Positions 1 through 6,799 of a stretch of 9,257 nt of DNA are shown one piece after another. How positions within the stretch are numbered: the stretch's first letter is position 1; every line of letters starts with the position of its first letter. The stretch is taken from the NCBI GenBank assembly GCA_014730295.1, contig WJIN01000313.1, positions 1-9,257 of the forward strand, written 5' to 3'. Under the pieces are notes generated by a model that was given only the letters and a program-made list of their open reading frames with translations, did not search any database and had not been told where the DNA came from. This DNA is from Promethearchaeota archaeon. GTDB lineage: Archaea; Asgardarchaeota; Lokiarchaeia; Sigynarchaeales; SOKP01. A program made the position numbers and the translations under genes.

Positions 1-48
1 CAAGATAAAAAAGTTAAGGATTTGTTAAAAATTTTGGTGATGAATTGA
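1..48 (+). CDS. Possible 3' end of a gene entering from the left
   Basis: Frame 1 is open from the first base to a TGA at 46-48 and reads QDKKVKDLLKILVMN. The other two plus-strand frames hit a stop within about 28 bases. The amphipathic, lysine-rich tail is compatible with the C-terminus of a helical protein, and it would converge on coaD. Fifteen codons are too few to identify a family, and an AT-rich intergenic stretch could give this by chance. A 14-bp palindrome overlaps the stop codon. Confidence 0.3.
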   Translation, partial: QDKKVKDLLKILVMN

Positions 49-56
49 ATTCAATT
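43..56. repeat. 14-bp perfect palindrome AATTGAATTCAATT
   Basis: The sequence equals its own reverse complement over 14 bases and overlaps the putative TGA stop at 46-48. It lies between two convergent transcription units. It could form a short hairpin at a 3' end or be a dimeric binding site, but such AT-rich palindromes also arise by chance. Confidence 0.4.
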
Positions 57-123
57 ATTCGAATTTAGACACCGGGAATAAATTTCTAATCTTATCTTAT
101 CGTTGTTGAGAATTAAGAGTCTT

Positions 124-576
124 CTATTCTATATTTTTTCTAATTGCTGTGGAGCTAATCTTTTCATTCTTCTCATTTTTAATTATTGGGATAACAACTA
201 TAATTAAAGGAGGAAATCCCTTTTCTTTCCTTTTTTCATTAATTTTTAATGCAGTAGAATAGGTCTCTTGACTTACGACTAACCCTTGGTATTTTTCCTC
301 CTTGATTGGGGGTCCATAGGGTTCATTGAGTTCAATGATTTTTACCCTCTCCAGGTCGGCAAAAGATGCTATAAATTGTTCGATATTGTTTTTTCTTGTC
401 TCATAATCCTCGAGCTTGTGAGAATATTTCTTTTTTTTTAATAGGTCCTCCGTTGCCAACCCGATTACGATCTTTTCTGACACTGTCAAAGCGGTCTTGA
501 GGAGTAATTTATGTCCTTCATGTAAATGATCAAAAGTTCCTCCCAGTCCAACCAGATCAAACATTGAAATTATCAC
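124..576 (-). CDS. coaD: Archaeal phosphopantetheine adenylyltransferase
   Basis: This cytoplasmic enzyme transfers AMP from ATP to 4'-phosphopantetheine, giving dephospho-CoA in the penultimate step of CoA synthesis. The protein begins with the nucleotidyltransferase signature GGTFDHLHEGH at about residues 12-22, with the catalytic HxGH motif at H19-H22, and ends with ISSTAIR at residues 140-146, the second nucleotide-binding motif of this superfamily. Its 150 residues fit the short archaeal/eukaryotic-type PPAT (COG1019) better than other cytidylyltransferase-like enzymes. The start is ambiguous: GTG at 576 or ATG at 564. The ATG gives MFDLVGLGGTFD, a natural N-terminus, and I slightly favour it. 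No Shine-Dalgarno sequence precedes either. The zinc-ribbon gene lies 55 bp upstream on the same strand, with a T6 run just after its stop, so co-transcription is possible but not assured. Confidence 0.9.
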   Translation of the reverse strand: MIISMFDLVGLGGTFDHLHEGHKLLLKTALTVSEKIVIGLATEDLLKKKKYSHKLEDYETRKNNIEQFIASFADLERVKIIELNEPYGPPIKEEKYQGLVVSQETYSTALKINEKRKEKGFPPLIIVVIPIIKNEKNEKISSTAIRKNIE

Positions 577-625
577 TAATTTAAATGAAATAAGGGGAAT
601 TAATATTCTCTAATTAAAGACAATT

Positions 626-631
626 AAAAAA
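626..631 (-). terminator. T6 run after the zinc-ribbon gene
   Basis: On the minus strand the TAA of the zinc-ribbon gene is followed at once by TTTTTT. Oligo-T tracts on the non-template strand can be enough for termination by archaeal RNA polymerase. If active, coaD would need its own promoter in the remaining AT-rich bases of the gap. No stem precedes it. Confidence 0.3.
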
Positions 632-1054
632 TTAGGAGCTTTTCATAGTAACTTTTTCTTGTTCGTTGGGAACTGTGGGTCGTTTTAATTTCACAGAATA
701 AATCTTAGAAATTATCATATTCCCGTCGCATTTTTCACACTGTCCATCGATTTTATATACAAAATCTCCATCTTCATAATGTCTAACATGCGTCAAATCG
801 CATTTGCTACATTTTAAGATGCTGAGCGTTTGTTTATATGGGTCCTCATCTTTTTGAGGGAATTGGAGTATGGTGGTGGCAACACAAACAAGTGTGAAGC
901 CCATAAAGAAATTGGTTATTTGATCGGGACCAATTCCCGCATAAATGATCACCACTCCAAGTATGAGCAACGCGACTACGACTATATGTTTAACGATTTT
1001 CTTCCAAGAAATATCTTTTTCTAAAACATCCTCGTCCTCTTCTTCTTCAATCAT
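632..1054 (-). CDS. Small membrane protein with C-terminal zinc ribbon, function unknown
   Basis: I do not recognise a named family. The 140-residue protein starts with a very acidic stretch (EEEEDEDVLE, residues 3-12). Two hydrophobic segments follow at about 20-41 and 46-64, joined by a short GIGPDQ turn, which predicts a helical hairpin in the membrane. A soluble domain has two CxxC knuckles, C82/C85 and C106/C109, separated by 20 residues, which is a classic zinc ribbon. The tail is hydrophilic. By the positive-inside tendency, with WKK before helix 1 and lysines after helix 2, both ends probably face the cytoplasm. It is divergent from the DUF1512 gene across a 121-bp gap and 55 bp upstream of coaD. 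The ATG at 1054 directly precedes the acidic stretch and has no SD. Possible roles include a membrane-anchored nucleic-acid or protein-binding adaptor, but this is inference only. Confidence 0.75.
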   Translation of the reverse strand: MIEEEEDEDVLEKDISWKKIVKHIVVVALLILGVVIIYAGIGPDQITNFFMGFTLVCVATTILQFPQKDEDPYKQTLSILKCSKCDLTHVRHYEDGDFVYKIDGQCEKCDGNMIISKIYSVKLKRPTVPNEQEKVTMKSS

Positions 1055-1175
1055 GCTGATATTTGAATCCTTTACGCTTTTTCTATAATAGAAAAAAATA
1101 TATGATTAAATAAATTTACTTATTATAAAAATATCAAATTCGGTATTTATACGCGAAAAGGGTAAATCAAACAAT
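1055..1175. promoter_or_regulatory. Divergent promoter region between zinc-ribbon and DUF1512 genes
   Basis: This 121-bp AT-rich gap lies between two divergent start codons. For the plus strand, TTATAAAA at 1123-1130 resembles an archaeal TATA box. With usual spacing it would start RNA near 1150-1155, leaving a leader of about 20-25 nt before ATG 1176. For the minus strand, the complement of the TATATA stretch at about 1096-1104 could serve the zinc-ribbon gene, starting near 1070-1075. No SD stands at a good distance before either ATG. These positions are read by eye from consensus and are not measured. Confidence 0.4.
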
Positions 1176-2327
1176 ATGACTATACTATTAATGCTTTTAG
1201 GAACCACACAGCAGACGGATCCATGGTCAATCATCTTCAATATCCTCTTCTTCGGTCTGATCTTCATTTCCATGTTCTATGGACAAAAGATCCAAGCGTG
1301 GAAGGCAAGTAAGGATATTGAGGGTGCATTAGAGAAGTTGAAAAATTGGAGAGATGAATCCACACAAACGCTTCTGTCTAATTTTAAAGATTTTGCGAAA
1401 GATAAGGAAACTGACAAAGATCTGAGGCTCAAACTTGAGGATTTTATGACATTTATTACAATCTCTCCCGTCGACCTCGATCCCTATGGGATTGTACCTA
1501 AATTTGACCATATCATCGATGTACGCGATAATCGATATGAGGAGGAGGTTGCGAAATTGGCTCCGAAAGCAGATGAAACGAAGCGACAAAACTTAGAAAA
1601 TCTTCTGGAAGCTACCATGGCGGTTGATTATGTGTATAGATTAGTAAAACATTATCTAATACTCGGTAAAAAATCAAAATCCGCCTTATTACTTATGCAG
1701 ATTGCTATGCAGCTAACGTTAATTATGGCTATGGCAAAATCGTATTATAACGCTGTGAGGGCATTCTCTGAGGGAAGCCCGATAGGAGACGCCTTAGGAC
1801 CGATGGTGGTAGGAAGTCTTGTCCGAGATATTAATGGCTCCAACGAAGTTGAACCGGTTGATATAGCGAAACATACAATCTATCAAGAATTCGAGTTTGA
1901 AGGGAGGACTGTGTTTGTAGTCCGAGCGAAGGGTCCGGGTGGAACTGTAGGGAAACCGGGAACTGCGATTAAAAAACTAATCGAGCAACACGGCGATACT
2001 GTGTCAAGAATAATTATGATTGACGCGGGGCTGAAGTTAGAAGGCGAAAAGAGCGGTTCTGTTGCCATTGGTGTCGGAGCGGCAATAGGAGGAATTGGAG
2101 TTGAGAAGTTCTATATAGAGGAATCCTCCACGGGTAAAACTGTTCCGATTGATGCTCTGATCTGTAAAGAGTCTTTGGAAGATGCCATAACTACTATGAA
2201 TCGATCGATTACTCGGTCTGTTCCAGAGTTTGTTAATAAAATTAAAGACTCAATAAGAGAACGGACAGAGGAAGGCTCCAAGGTTATTGTTGCGGGAATC
2301 GGTAATACAATTGGTATTGGAATCTAA
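1176..2327 (+). CDS. DUF1512 family membrane-anchored protein
   Basis: The 383-residue protein matches my recollection of the archaeal DUF1512 family, whose function is unknown. An N-terminal hydrophobic segment at about 18-36 (IIFNILFFGLIFISMFYG) is a single membrane anchor. It is followed by a charged helical region (about 38-105) and a helical middle domain with a second hydrophobic or amphipathic helix at about 169-188. The family-like core motif GSPIGDALGPMVVG comes next, and the C-terminal domain is glycine-rich (GPGGTVGKPGTA; GSVAIGVGAAIGGIGVEK). That domain looks alpha/beta, with alternating hydrophobic strands such as RIIMIDAGL. The topology suggests a large cytoplasmic body attached to the membrane. 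ATG 1176 is chosen because it keeps the whole hydrophobic N-terminus; M6 is an alternative. Its length is normal for the family as I recall it. The divergent partner is also a membrane protein, but no functional link is shown. Confidence 0.8.
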   Translation: MTILLMLLGTTQQTDPWSIIFNILFFGLIFISMFYGQKIQAWKASKDIEGALEKLKNWRDESTQTLLSNFKDFAKDKETDKDLRLKLEDFMTFITISPVDLDPYGIVPKFDHIIDVRDNRYEEEVAKLAPKADETKRQNLENLLEATMAVDYVYRLVKHYLILGKKSKSALLLMQIAMQLTLIMAMAKSYYNAVRAFSEGSPIGDALGPMVVGSLVRDINGSNEVEPVDIAKHTIYQEFEFEGRTVFVVRAKGPGGTVGKPGTAIKKLIEQHGDTVSRIIMIDAGLKLEGEKSGSVAIGVGAAIGGIGVEKFYIEESSTGKTVPIDALICKESLEDAITTMNRSITRSVPEFVNKIKDSIRERTEEGSKVIVAGIGNTIGIGI

Positions 2328-2340
2328 TCTTATTTTTTTG
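2328..2340 (+). terminator. T-run after the DUF1512 gene
   Basis: A T7 tract (2333-2339) starts six bases after the TAA stop. This is typical of oligo-T archaeal termination. No stable stem precedes it. Confidence 0.4.
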
Positions 2341-2425
2341 TTCTCATTTCTTTAATATAGGACATTTTAAGTTCACAAATAATTGAAACTCGGCTTCAGA
2401 TCAATTAAGATGAAATTATGTTATT

Positions 2426-2453
2426 ATGCTGGTTTTTGGTCAGCATTAATGCT
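2426..2453. repeat. Overlapping inverted repeats upstream of the SCP2 gene
   Basis: ATGCTG (2426-2431) pairs with CAGCAT (2441-2446) around a 9-nt loop. The second arm overlaps a perfect 12-bp palindrome, AGCATTAATGCT (2442-2453), so ATGCT or its complement appears three times in 28 bp. It lies about 95 bp before the SCP2 start. It could be a regulator-binding site or an RNA hairpin belonging to the 3' end of the DUF1512 transcript. Confidence 0.4.
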
Positions 2454-2535
2454 AGCTAAATAGACTTTGAGATCCTTTTTTTACTATTGATACTTAATAA
2501 TAATATTAAATTAATTGATTTGAAATAAAATAGAT

Positions 2536-2540
2536 GGTGA
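2536..2540 (+). promoter_or_regulatory. Shine-Dalgarno GGTGA that selects the ATT start of the SCP2 gene
   Basis: GGTGA is complementary to the UCACC near the 3' end of archaeal 16S rRNA and stands six bases before ATT 2547. Most other genes in this window show no such site, so its presence exactly here supports the non-standard start. It overlaps a three-codon frame, ATG GTG AAC TAA (2534-2545), which could itself be read as a minimal upstream ORF. Confidence 0.45.
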
Positions 2541-2546
2541 ACTAAA

Positions 2547-2948
2547 ATTAAATTTGCAACTGAAGAATGGGCAAAAGCCTATTGTAAAGCAATAAATGAA
2601 AATCCGGATTATGCCGAAGCCGCTTCGTGGTGGGAAGGCGATTTTGTATTCATTATAGAACCAAGCGGCAATTTAGACCATGAGATACATATGTTTGTAG
2701 GGCTATTCCATGGAGAATGCACAGGTGCGAGAATCTTAGCAGAAGGCGAAGAAACCGATGCGGAATTTATCTTCTCAGGACCGTATGACAATTGGTTAAA
2801 AGTTCTCAAAAAAGAACTTGACCCAATTCAAGGACTTATGAGTGGGAAGTTTAAATTAAAGGGTAATATGGCAAAAGTAATGCGAGCAACCAAAGCCGCG
2901 CAAGAATTAGTCAATAGTACCACAGTAATAGATACAGAATTTTATTAA
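2547..2948 (+). CDS. SCP2-like sterol carrier / lipid-binding protein, apparent ATT start
   Basis: The 133-residue product resembles stand-alone archaeal and bacterial SCP2 sterol-carrier proteins (COG3255 type). These are small soluble proteins with a hydrophobic cavity that binds lipids or acyl groups; the ligand here is unknown. Visible marks are EEWAKAYCKAINENPDYAEAASWWEGDF (shown here only as the N-terminal helix, residues 6-33), then strands IIEP and HEIHMFVGLFHGEC, and the late signature DPIQGLMSGKFKLKGNMAKVM (about residues 91-111). Confidence 0.75.
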   Translation: MKFATEEWAKAYCKAINENPDYAEAASWWEGDFVFIIEPSGNLDHEIHMFVGLFHGECTGARILAEGEETDAEFIFSGPYDNWLKVLKKELDPIQGLMSGKFKLKGNMAKVMRATKAAQELVNSTTVIDTEFY

Positions 2949-2964
2949 TCAATATCTATTTTCA

Positions 2965-2972
2965 TTTTTTTT
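2965..2972 (+). terminator. T8 run after the SCP2 gene
   Basis: Eight T residues begin 17 bases after the SCP2 stop. This fits oligo-T termination and separates the SCP2 and HAD transcripts. A 10-bp palindrome, TTATGCATAA (2975-2984), follows and sits about 25 bp before the HAD start codon. Confidence 0.4.
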
Positions 2973-3008
2973 AATTATGCATAACTAATTCTTTCAAATT
3001 TCTTTAAG

Positions 3009-3812
3009 ATGATTTCAACAACTTCAGAACTCTCAATTTTAAAAGAAAAGCAAGTATTTTTCTTTGATTTGGATGGTACCGTGTATTTAGGCGATAAGGT
3101 GTTTGACGGGGTGCTTGAATTAATTCACATATTAGAAAAAAGAGAGGACATTCAATTCTTTTTTCTATCGAATAATTCCAGTCGATCCACGTCCGATTAT
3201 CTTACAAAATTAGATAAATATGGTCTTAATGTTGATACACATCATATTATTTTGTCGCAACATCCGACGATTGACTATCTTAAAAAAGAAGGCTATCAGA
3301 AGATCTTTCTTATGGGAACAACTTCATTGAAAAAAGAATTCGAAAAGGAAGGATTCCAGCTTACGGAGGAAGAGCCTGAGATTTTAGTCTTGGGTTTCGA
3401 TCAAGAATTGACTTACGAGCGACTGGTGCGGGCGTCTTACTTTCTTCAAGACGGAATTCCCTATATCGCCACCCACTTAGACAATCGCTGTCCCACAGAA
3501 AAGGGGTATATTCCAGATGCGGGGGGTATTGCTGCACTTCTCAATAAGACTGTGGACCGTATGCCTCGTGTATTTGGCAAACCAAATAAGGAAATGTTGT
3601 TATTCAAGCTAAATAATTTAGGCATCGCAACTGATAAAGCAGTGATGTTCGGAGATCGACTTTATACAGATATAAAAATGGGATTAAATGCCAAAGTCAC
3701 GACGTGTTGTGTATTATCTGGAGAGAGTAGCCTTGATATGATAAAGGCGAGTGAAAGTCAACCTGATCTCATCATCGAGGGAGTCTGGAAGCTACGAGAT
3801 CTATTCCAGTAA
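3009..3812 (+). CDS. HAD superfamily subclass IIA (NagD-like) phosphatase
   Basis: This is a soluble phosphohydrolase of the NagD / 4-nitrophenylphosphatase / phosphoglycolate phosphatase group. All four HAD motifs are intact. Motif I is DLDGTVYLG, with nucleophile D20 and acid/base D22. Motif II is LSNNS (S54). Motif III is K191 in FGKPNKE. Motif IV is GDRLYTDI with D216 and D221. The cap lies between motifs II and III (about residues 80-185), with the PDAGGIAALL segment at its end, as expected for a C2a cap. The 267 residues fit the family (about 250-300). The substrate cannot be told from sequence; candidates are phosphoglycolate, nucleotide or sugar phosphates. ATG 3009 leaves about 14 residues before strand 1; no SD precedes it, so a short-leader or leaderless mRNA is likely. 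It is flanked by T-runs and is probably monocistronic. Confidence 0.9.
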   Translation: MISTTSELSILKEKQVFFFDLDGTVYLGDKVFDGVLELIHILEKREDIQFFFLSNNSSRSTSDYLTKLDKYGLNVDTHHIILSQHPTIDYLKKEGYQKIFLMGTTSLKKEFEKEGFQLTEEEPEILVLGFDQELTYERLVRASYFLQDGIPYIATHLDNRCPTEKGYIPDAGGIAALLNKTVDRMPRVFGKPNKEMLLFKLNNLGIATDKAVMFGDRLYTDIKMGLNAKVTTCCVLSGESSLDMIKASESQPDLIIEGVWKLRDLFQ

Positions 3813-3850
3813 GCTATCTGGCTGCAAAGAGATAGAAAAACTATATCCGT

Positions 3851-3874
3851 AAATCGAAAAGAAAACGATTTTTT
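3851..3874 (+). terminator. Hairpin plus T-run after the HAD gene
   Basis: AAATCG (3851-3856) pairs with CGATTT (3866-3871) around a 9-nt A-rich loop, and the second arm runs into a T6 tract (3869-3874). The stem is short, but the layout is that of an intrinsic-like terminator about 40 bp past the HAD stop. Confidence 0.45.
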
Positions 3875-3898
3875 AGTAGTTCTGTTTCAAATTCGCCA

Positions 3899-4063
3899 GA
3901 AAATGCGATATATAGTCTATATAAACGATAATTTTTATTTTTTAAGCAAAATTAATAAATATAAATTATAATTTTAACAGAATGCGAATATATAATAATT
4001 TGAGATATATATTCATTTTAAGTTGTAATTCAATTTCATATTACTAAAAGGTTAGAATTAGAG
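3899..4063 (+). promoter_or_regulatory. Promoter region of PPDK with a duplicated GCGA-TATATA module
   Basis: AATGCGATATATAGT (3902-3916) and AATGCGAATATATAAT (3981-3996) are near-identical modules 79 bp apart. Each has a possible BRE-like part followed by a TATA-like part. The downstream copy would start transcription around 4018-4025, giving a leader of roughly 40 nt; the upstream copy near 3935-3945. The rest of the 165 bp is very AT-rich. GGTT at 4050-4053 is only a weak SD candidate for ATG 4064. Confidence 0.4.
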
Positions 4064-6799
4064 ATGGCAACCACAGAAAATGAAAAATATGTGTATGGTT
4101 TTTCTGAAGGAAAGAAAGAATTGAAAAGTCTCTTGGGAGGAAAAGGTGCGAATCTGGCGGAAATGACTAATATGGGTCTGAATATCCCTCCAGGTTTTGT
4201 TATAACCACCGAAGCATGTTTGAATTATTTCGATTATCCCAAAGAGACGATGGAGAAATTGCGCCCTATTGTATTAGATTATCTCAAAAAATTGGAAGAG
4301 CAGACGGGCAAGAAATTTGGAGATATAAGTAATCCGCTCTTGGTGAGTGTCCGTTCTGGAGCTCCTATGTCCATGCCAGGAATGATGGATACAGTGTTAA
4401 ACCTTGGATTAAATGACGAGAGTGTACAAGGTTTAGCAAGACAAACAGACAATCCCCGATTTGCCTATGATTCTTATCGGCGCTTCATCCAAATGTTTGG
4501 AGATGTGGTGATGGGGATTAGCGATGAGAAATTCGAGAGGATCTTAAATCAATATAAACGTGAAAAAGGAAGAAATGCGAAAGACACGGATTTAGATGTG
4601 AAAGATCTTCAAAAAGTAATTGCAGATTATAAAGCATTATATGAAAAGGAGATTGGTACTCCCTTCCCTCAAGATCCATTTGATCAGCTCTTTTTAGCCA
4701 TCGAGGCTGTCTTTAAATCATGGAATAACAAACGAGCGATTACTTATAGAAAAATCAATAATATTCCTAATTTTGGAACAGCGGTAAATATTCAAACTAT
4801 GGTTTTCGGGAATAAAGGATGGGATTCGGCTACAGGTGTCGCATTTTCACGCGATCCCTCAACGGGAGAAAAAATGCGATTCGGAGAATATTTAAAGAAT
4901 GCGCAGGGAGAGGATGTTGTTGCGGGAATACGAACTCCAAAAAAAATCGAAGATATGAGTGAAGATTTTCCAGAAGTCTATAATGAATTAATGAATACCC
5001 TAGAGAAATTAGAACGCCACTATCGGGATATGCAAGATATCGAATTTACCATTGAGGACGGCGAACTATTCATATTACAAACGCGAGATGGTAAGAGAAC
5101 TCCTTCTGCTGCTGTGAAAATTGCCGTTGATATGGTCAAGGAAGGACTCATTTCAAAAGAAGAGGCGATAATGAGCGTAGACGCGAAAAAGATTTCAAAA
5201 TTATTGTTCAAAAGTATTGATGAAAATGCCATTGTTCACGTGCTCGCTCACGGAATTAATGCCTCTCCTGGAGCCGTGTCGGGTATCGCGATATTTGATG
5301 CAGATAAGGCCGAAGAAATGGCCAATGAAAGCGAGAAGGATATAATTTTAGTACGTCCTCAAACCAAACCCGAAGATGTTCATGGATTATATGCCTCTTC
5401 CGGGGTGTTAACACAATTTGGCGGGAAAACCTCTCATGCTGCAGTGGTGGCAAGGGGTATGGGTAAGCCAGCAGTTGTAGGCGTTCAAGACATTGAAATT
5501 GATACCGAAGACAGAGAGTTCAGAGTCGGTGAGACGGTGGTAAAAGAAGGCAACTATGTCACTATTGACGGAACAACAGGAAGAGTAATCGAAGGCAGAG
5601 TACCTTTAATAGAGCCCGAAATCAAAGGAGAGTTTCTCGAATTGCTTGAAATTGCCGACGAGATTAGAAAAATTGGGGTGCGTGCGAATGCTGATACGCC
5701 TTTAGACGCAGAAAAAGCTTTGGATTTCGGCGCAGAAGGGATAGGCCTGACACGAACTGAGCATATGTTTATGGCCCAAGAACGGCTCCCAGTGGTACAA
5801 AGGATGATTTTAGCCCGAACAAAAGAAGAGCGGAAAGATGCGTTAGACAAAATACTACCAATGCAAAAAGGAGATTTTTACGATATCTTTAAAAAGATGA
5901 AGGGTAAACCCGTTACGATTCGATTATTGGATCCTCCTTTACATGAATTCTTACCAACACTTTCAGAAGTACTCTTGGAAACGCAAGAACTCAAAATGAC
6001 CAATTCCCTTTCTAAATCACTACTCAACACGAGTCCCTTAGATCAAGAATTAAAGGAAAAAGATAAATATATTACGTTAATTCGCTCTCTTTCCGAAGAA
6101 AATCCTATGATGGGATTACGAGGTTGCCGTTTAGGCATAGTTTGGCCGGAAATAAATGAGATGCAAGTCAAAGCAATATTTCAAGCTGCTTGCGAATTAA
6201 AACAAGAAGGGATCGATGTAAAACCTGAAGTTATGATCCCATTAATTGGTATGATTTCAGAGCTTAAATTGGTAAAAACCCAACTTGTAAACGTCGCTCA
6301 AGAGACCATTGATAGTTATGATGTAGATTTGGAATACAACTTTGGGACAATGATCGAAATCCCTCGAGCCGCGCTTACTGCAGATGAAATTGCCAAAGAA
6401 GCCGAATTCTTTAGTTTTGGAACTAATGACCTTACACAGATGACATATGGATTTTCTCGAGACGATGCGGAAAGTAAATTTCTACCGATCTATTTGAATA
6501 AAGAAATCATAAAGGAAAATCCATTTGAGATCTTGGACCAAAAGGGAGTTGGAGAATTAATGAAAATCGCGATTAAGAAAGGCAGAAAAACCAGACCAAA
6601 CCTCAAATGTGGTATTTGTGGTGAACATGGTGGAGAGCCTCAATCCATACACTTTGCGAATGCGATCGGTTTGGATTATGTGTCATGTTCTCCGTATAGG
6701 ATTCCTGTAGCTCGTATCGCTGCGGCCCAAGCCGCTATTGAAGAGAAAAACGTAAAAGAAGGAAAAAAAGAAGAGATTTCCGTAGAAGTTTCTAAATAA
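4064..6799 (+). CDS. ppdK: Pyruvate, phosphate dikinase
   Basis: This cytoplasmic enzyme interconverts pyruvate + ATP + Pi and PEP + AMP + PPi, linking glycolysis and gluconeogenesis. The domain order is canonical. The N-terminal ATP-grasp domain has LLGGKGANLAEM near residue 26 and SVRSGAPMSMPGMMDT near 95-110. The swivelling phosphohistidine domain has GGKTSHAAVVARGMG with catalytic H458. The C-terminal PEP/pyruvate TIM barrel has LTRTEHMF, RLLDPPLHEFLP, FFSFGTNDLTQMTYG and ICGEHGGEP with catalytic C852. These correspond to H455 and C831 of the Clostridium symbiosum enzyme. The 911 residues are slightly longer than the usual 870-900; the excess includes a lysine/glutamate-rich tail of about 20 residues. 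Small departures are QFGGK where ARGGM is usual before the catalytic His, and NPMMGLRG for NPMLGHRG. All essential residues I can recognise are present. ATG 4064 starts just before the conserved N-terminus. Confidence 0.97.
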   Translation: MATTENEKYVYGFSEGKKELKSLLGGKGANLAEMTNMGLNIPPGFVITTEACLNYFDYPKETMEKLRPIVLDYLKKLEEQTGKKFGDISNPLLVSVRSGAPMSMPGMMDTVLNLGLNDESVQGLARQTDNPRFAYDSYRRFIQMFGDVVMGISDEKFERILNQYKREKGRNAKDTDLDVKDLQKVIADYKALYEKEIGTPFPQDPFDQLFLAIEAVFKSWNNKRAITYRKINNIPNFGTAVNIQTMVFGNKGWDSATGVAFSRDPSTGEKMRFGEYLKNAQGEDVVAGIRTPKKIEDMSEDFPEVYNELMNTLEKLERHYRDMQDIEFTIEDGELFILQTRDGKRTPSAAVKIAVDMVKEGLISKEEAIMSVDAKKISKLLFKSIDENAIVHVLAHGINASPGAVSGIAIFDADKAEEMANESEKDIILVRPQTKPEDVHGLYASSGVLTQFGGKTSHAAVVARGMGKPAVVGVQDIEIDTEDREFRVGETVVKEGNYVTIDGTTGRVIEGRVPLIEPEIKGEFLELLEIADEIRKIGVRANADTPLDAEKALDFGAEGIGLTRTEHMFMAQERLPVVQRMILARTKEERKDALDKILPMQKGDFYDIFKKMKGKPVTIRLLDPPLHEFLPTLSEVLLETQELKMTNSLSKSLLNTSPLDQELKEKDKYITLIRSLSEENPMMGLRGCRLGIVWPEINEMQVKAIFQAACELKQEGIDVKPEVMIPLIGMISELKLVKTQLVNVAQETIDSYDVDLEYNFGTMIEIPRAALTADEIAKEAEFFSFGTNDLTQMTYGFSRDDAESKFLPIYLNKEIIKENPFEILDQKGVGELMKIAIKKGRKTRPNLKCGICGEHGGEPQSIHFANAIGLDYVSCSPYRIPVARIAAAQAAIEEKNVKEGKKEEISVEVSK

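Noticed and set aside
830..1024. 64-codon plus-strand frame opposite the zinc-ribbon gene
   Set aside because: It is antisense to a convincing coding sequence with CxxC motifs and membrane helices, and its own translation shows no domain.
1329..2068. Minus-strand open frames inside the DUF1512 gene
   Set aside because: They lack start signals and recognisable motifs; they are by-products of the coding strand's composition.
2691..2948. SCP2 gene starting at the internal ATG 2691 (85 residues)
   Set aside because: The upstream 48 codons in the same frame read as the conserved N-terminal half of the SCP2 domain, so this start would give an incomplete fold.
5020..5850. Three minus-strand frames of 65-98 codons inside ppdK
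   Set aside because: They are shadows of the strongly conserved PPDK coding sequence and contain no recognisable domain.
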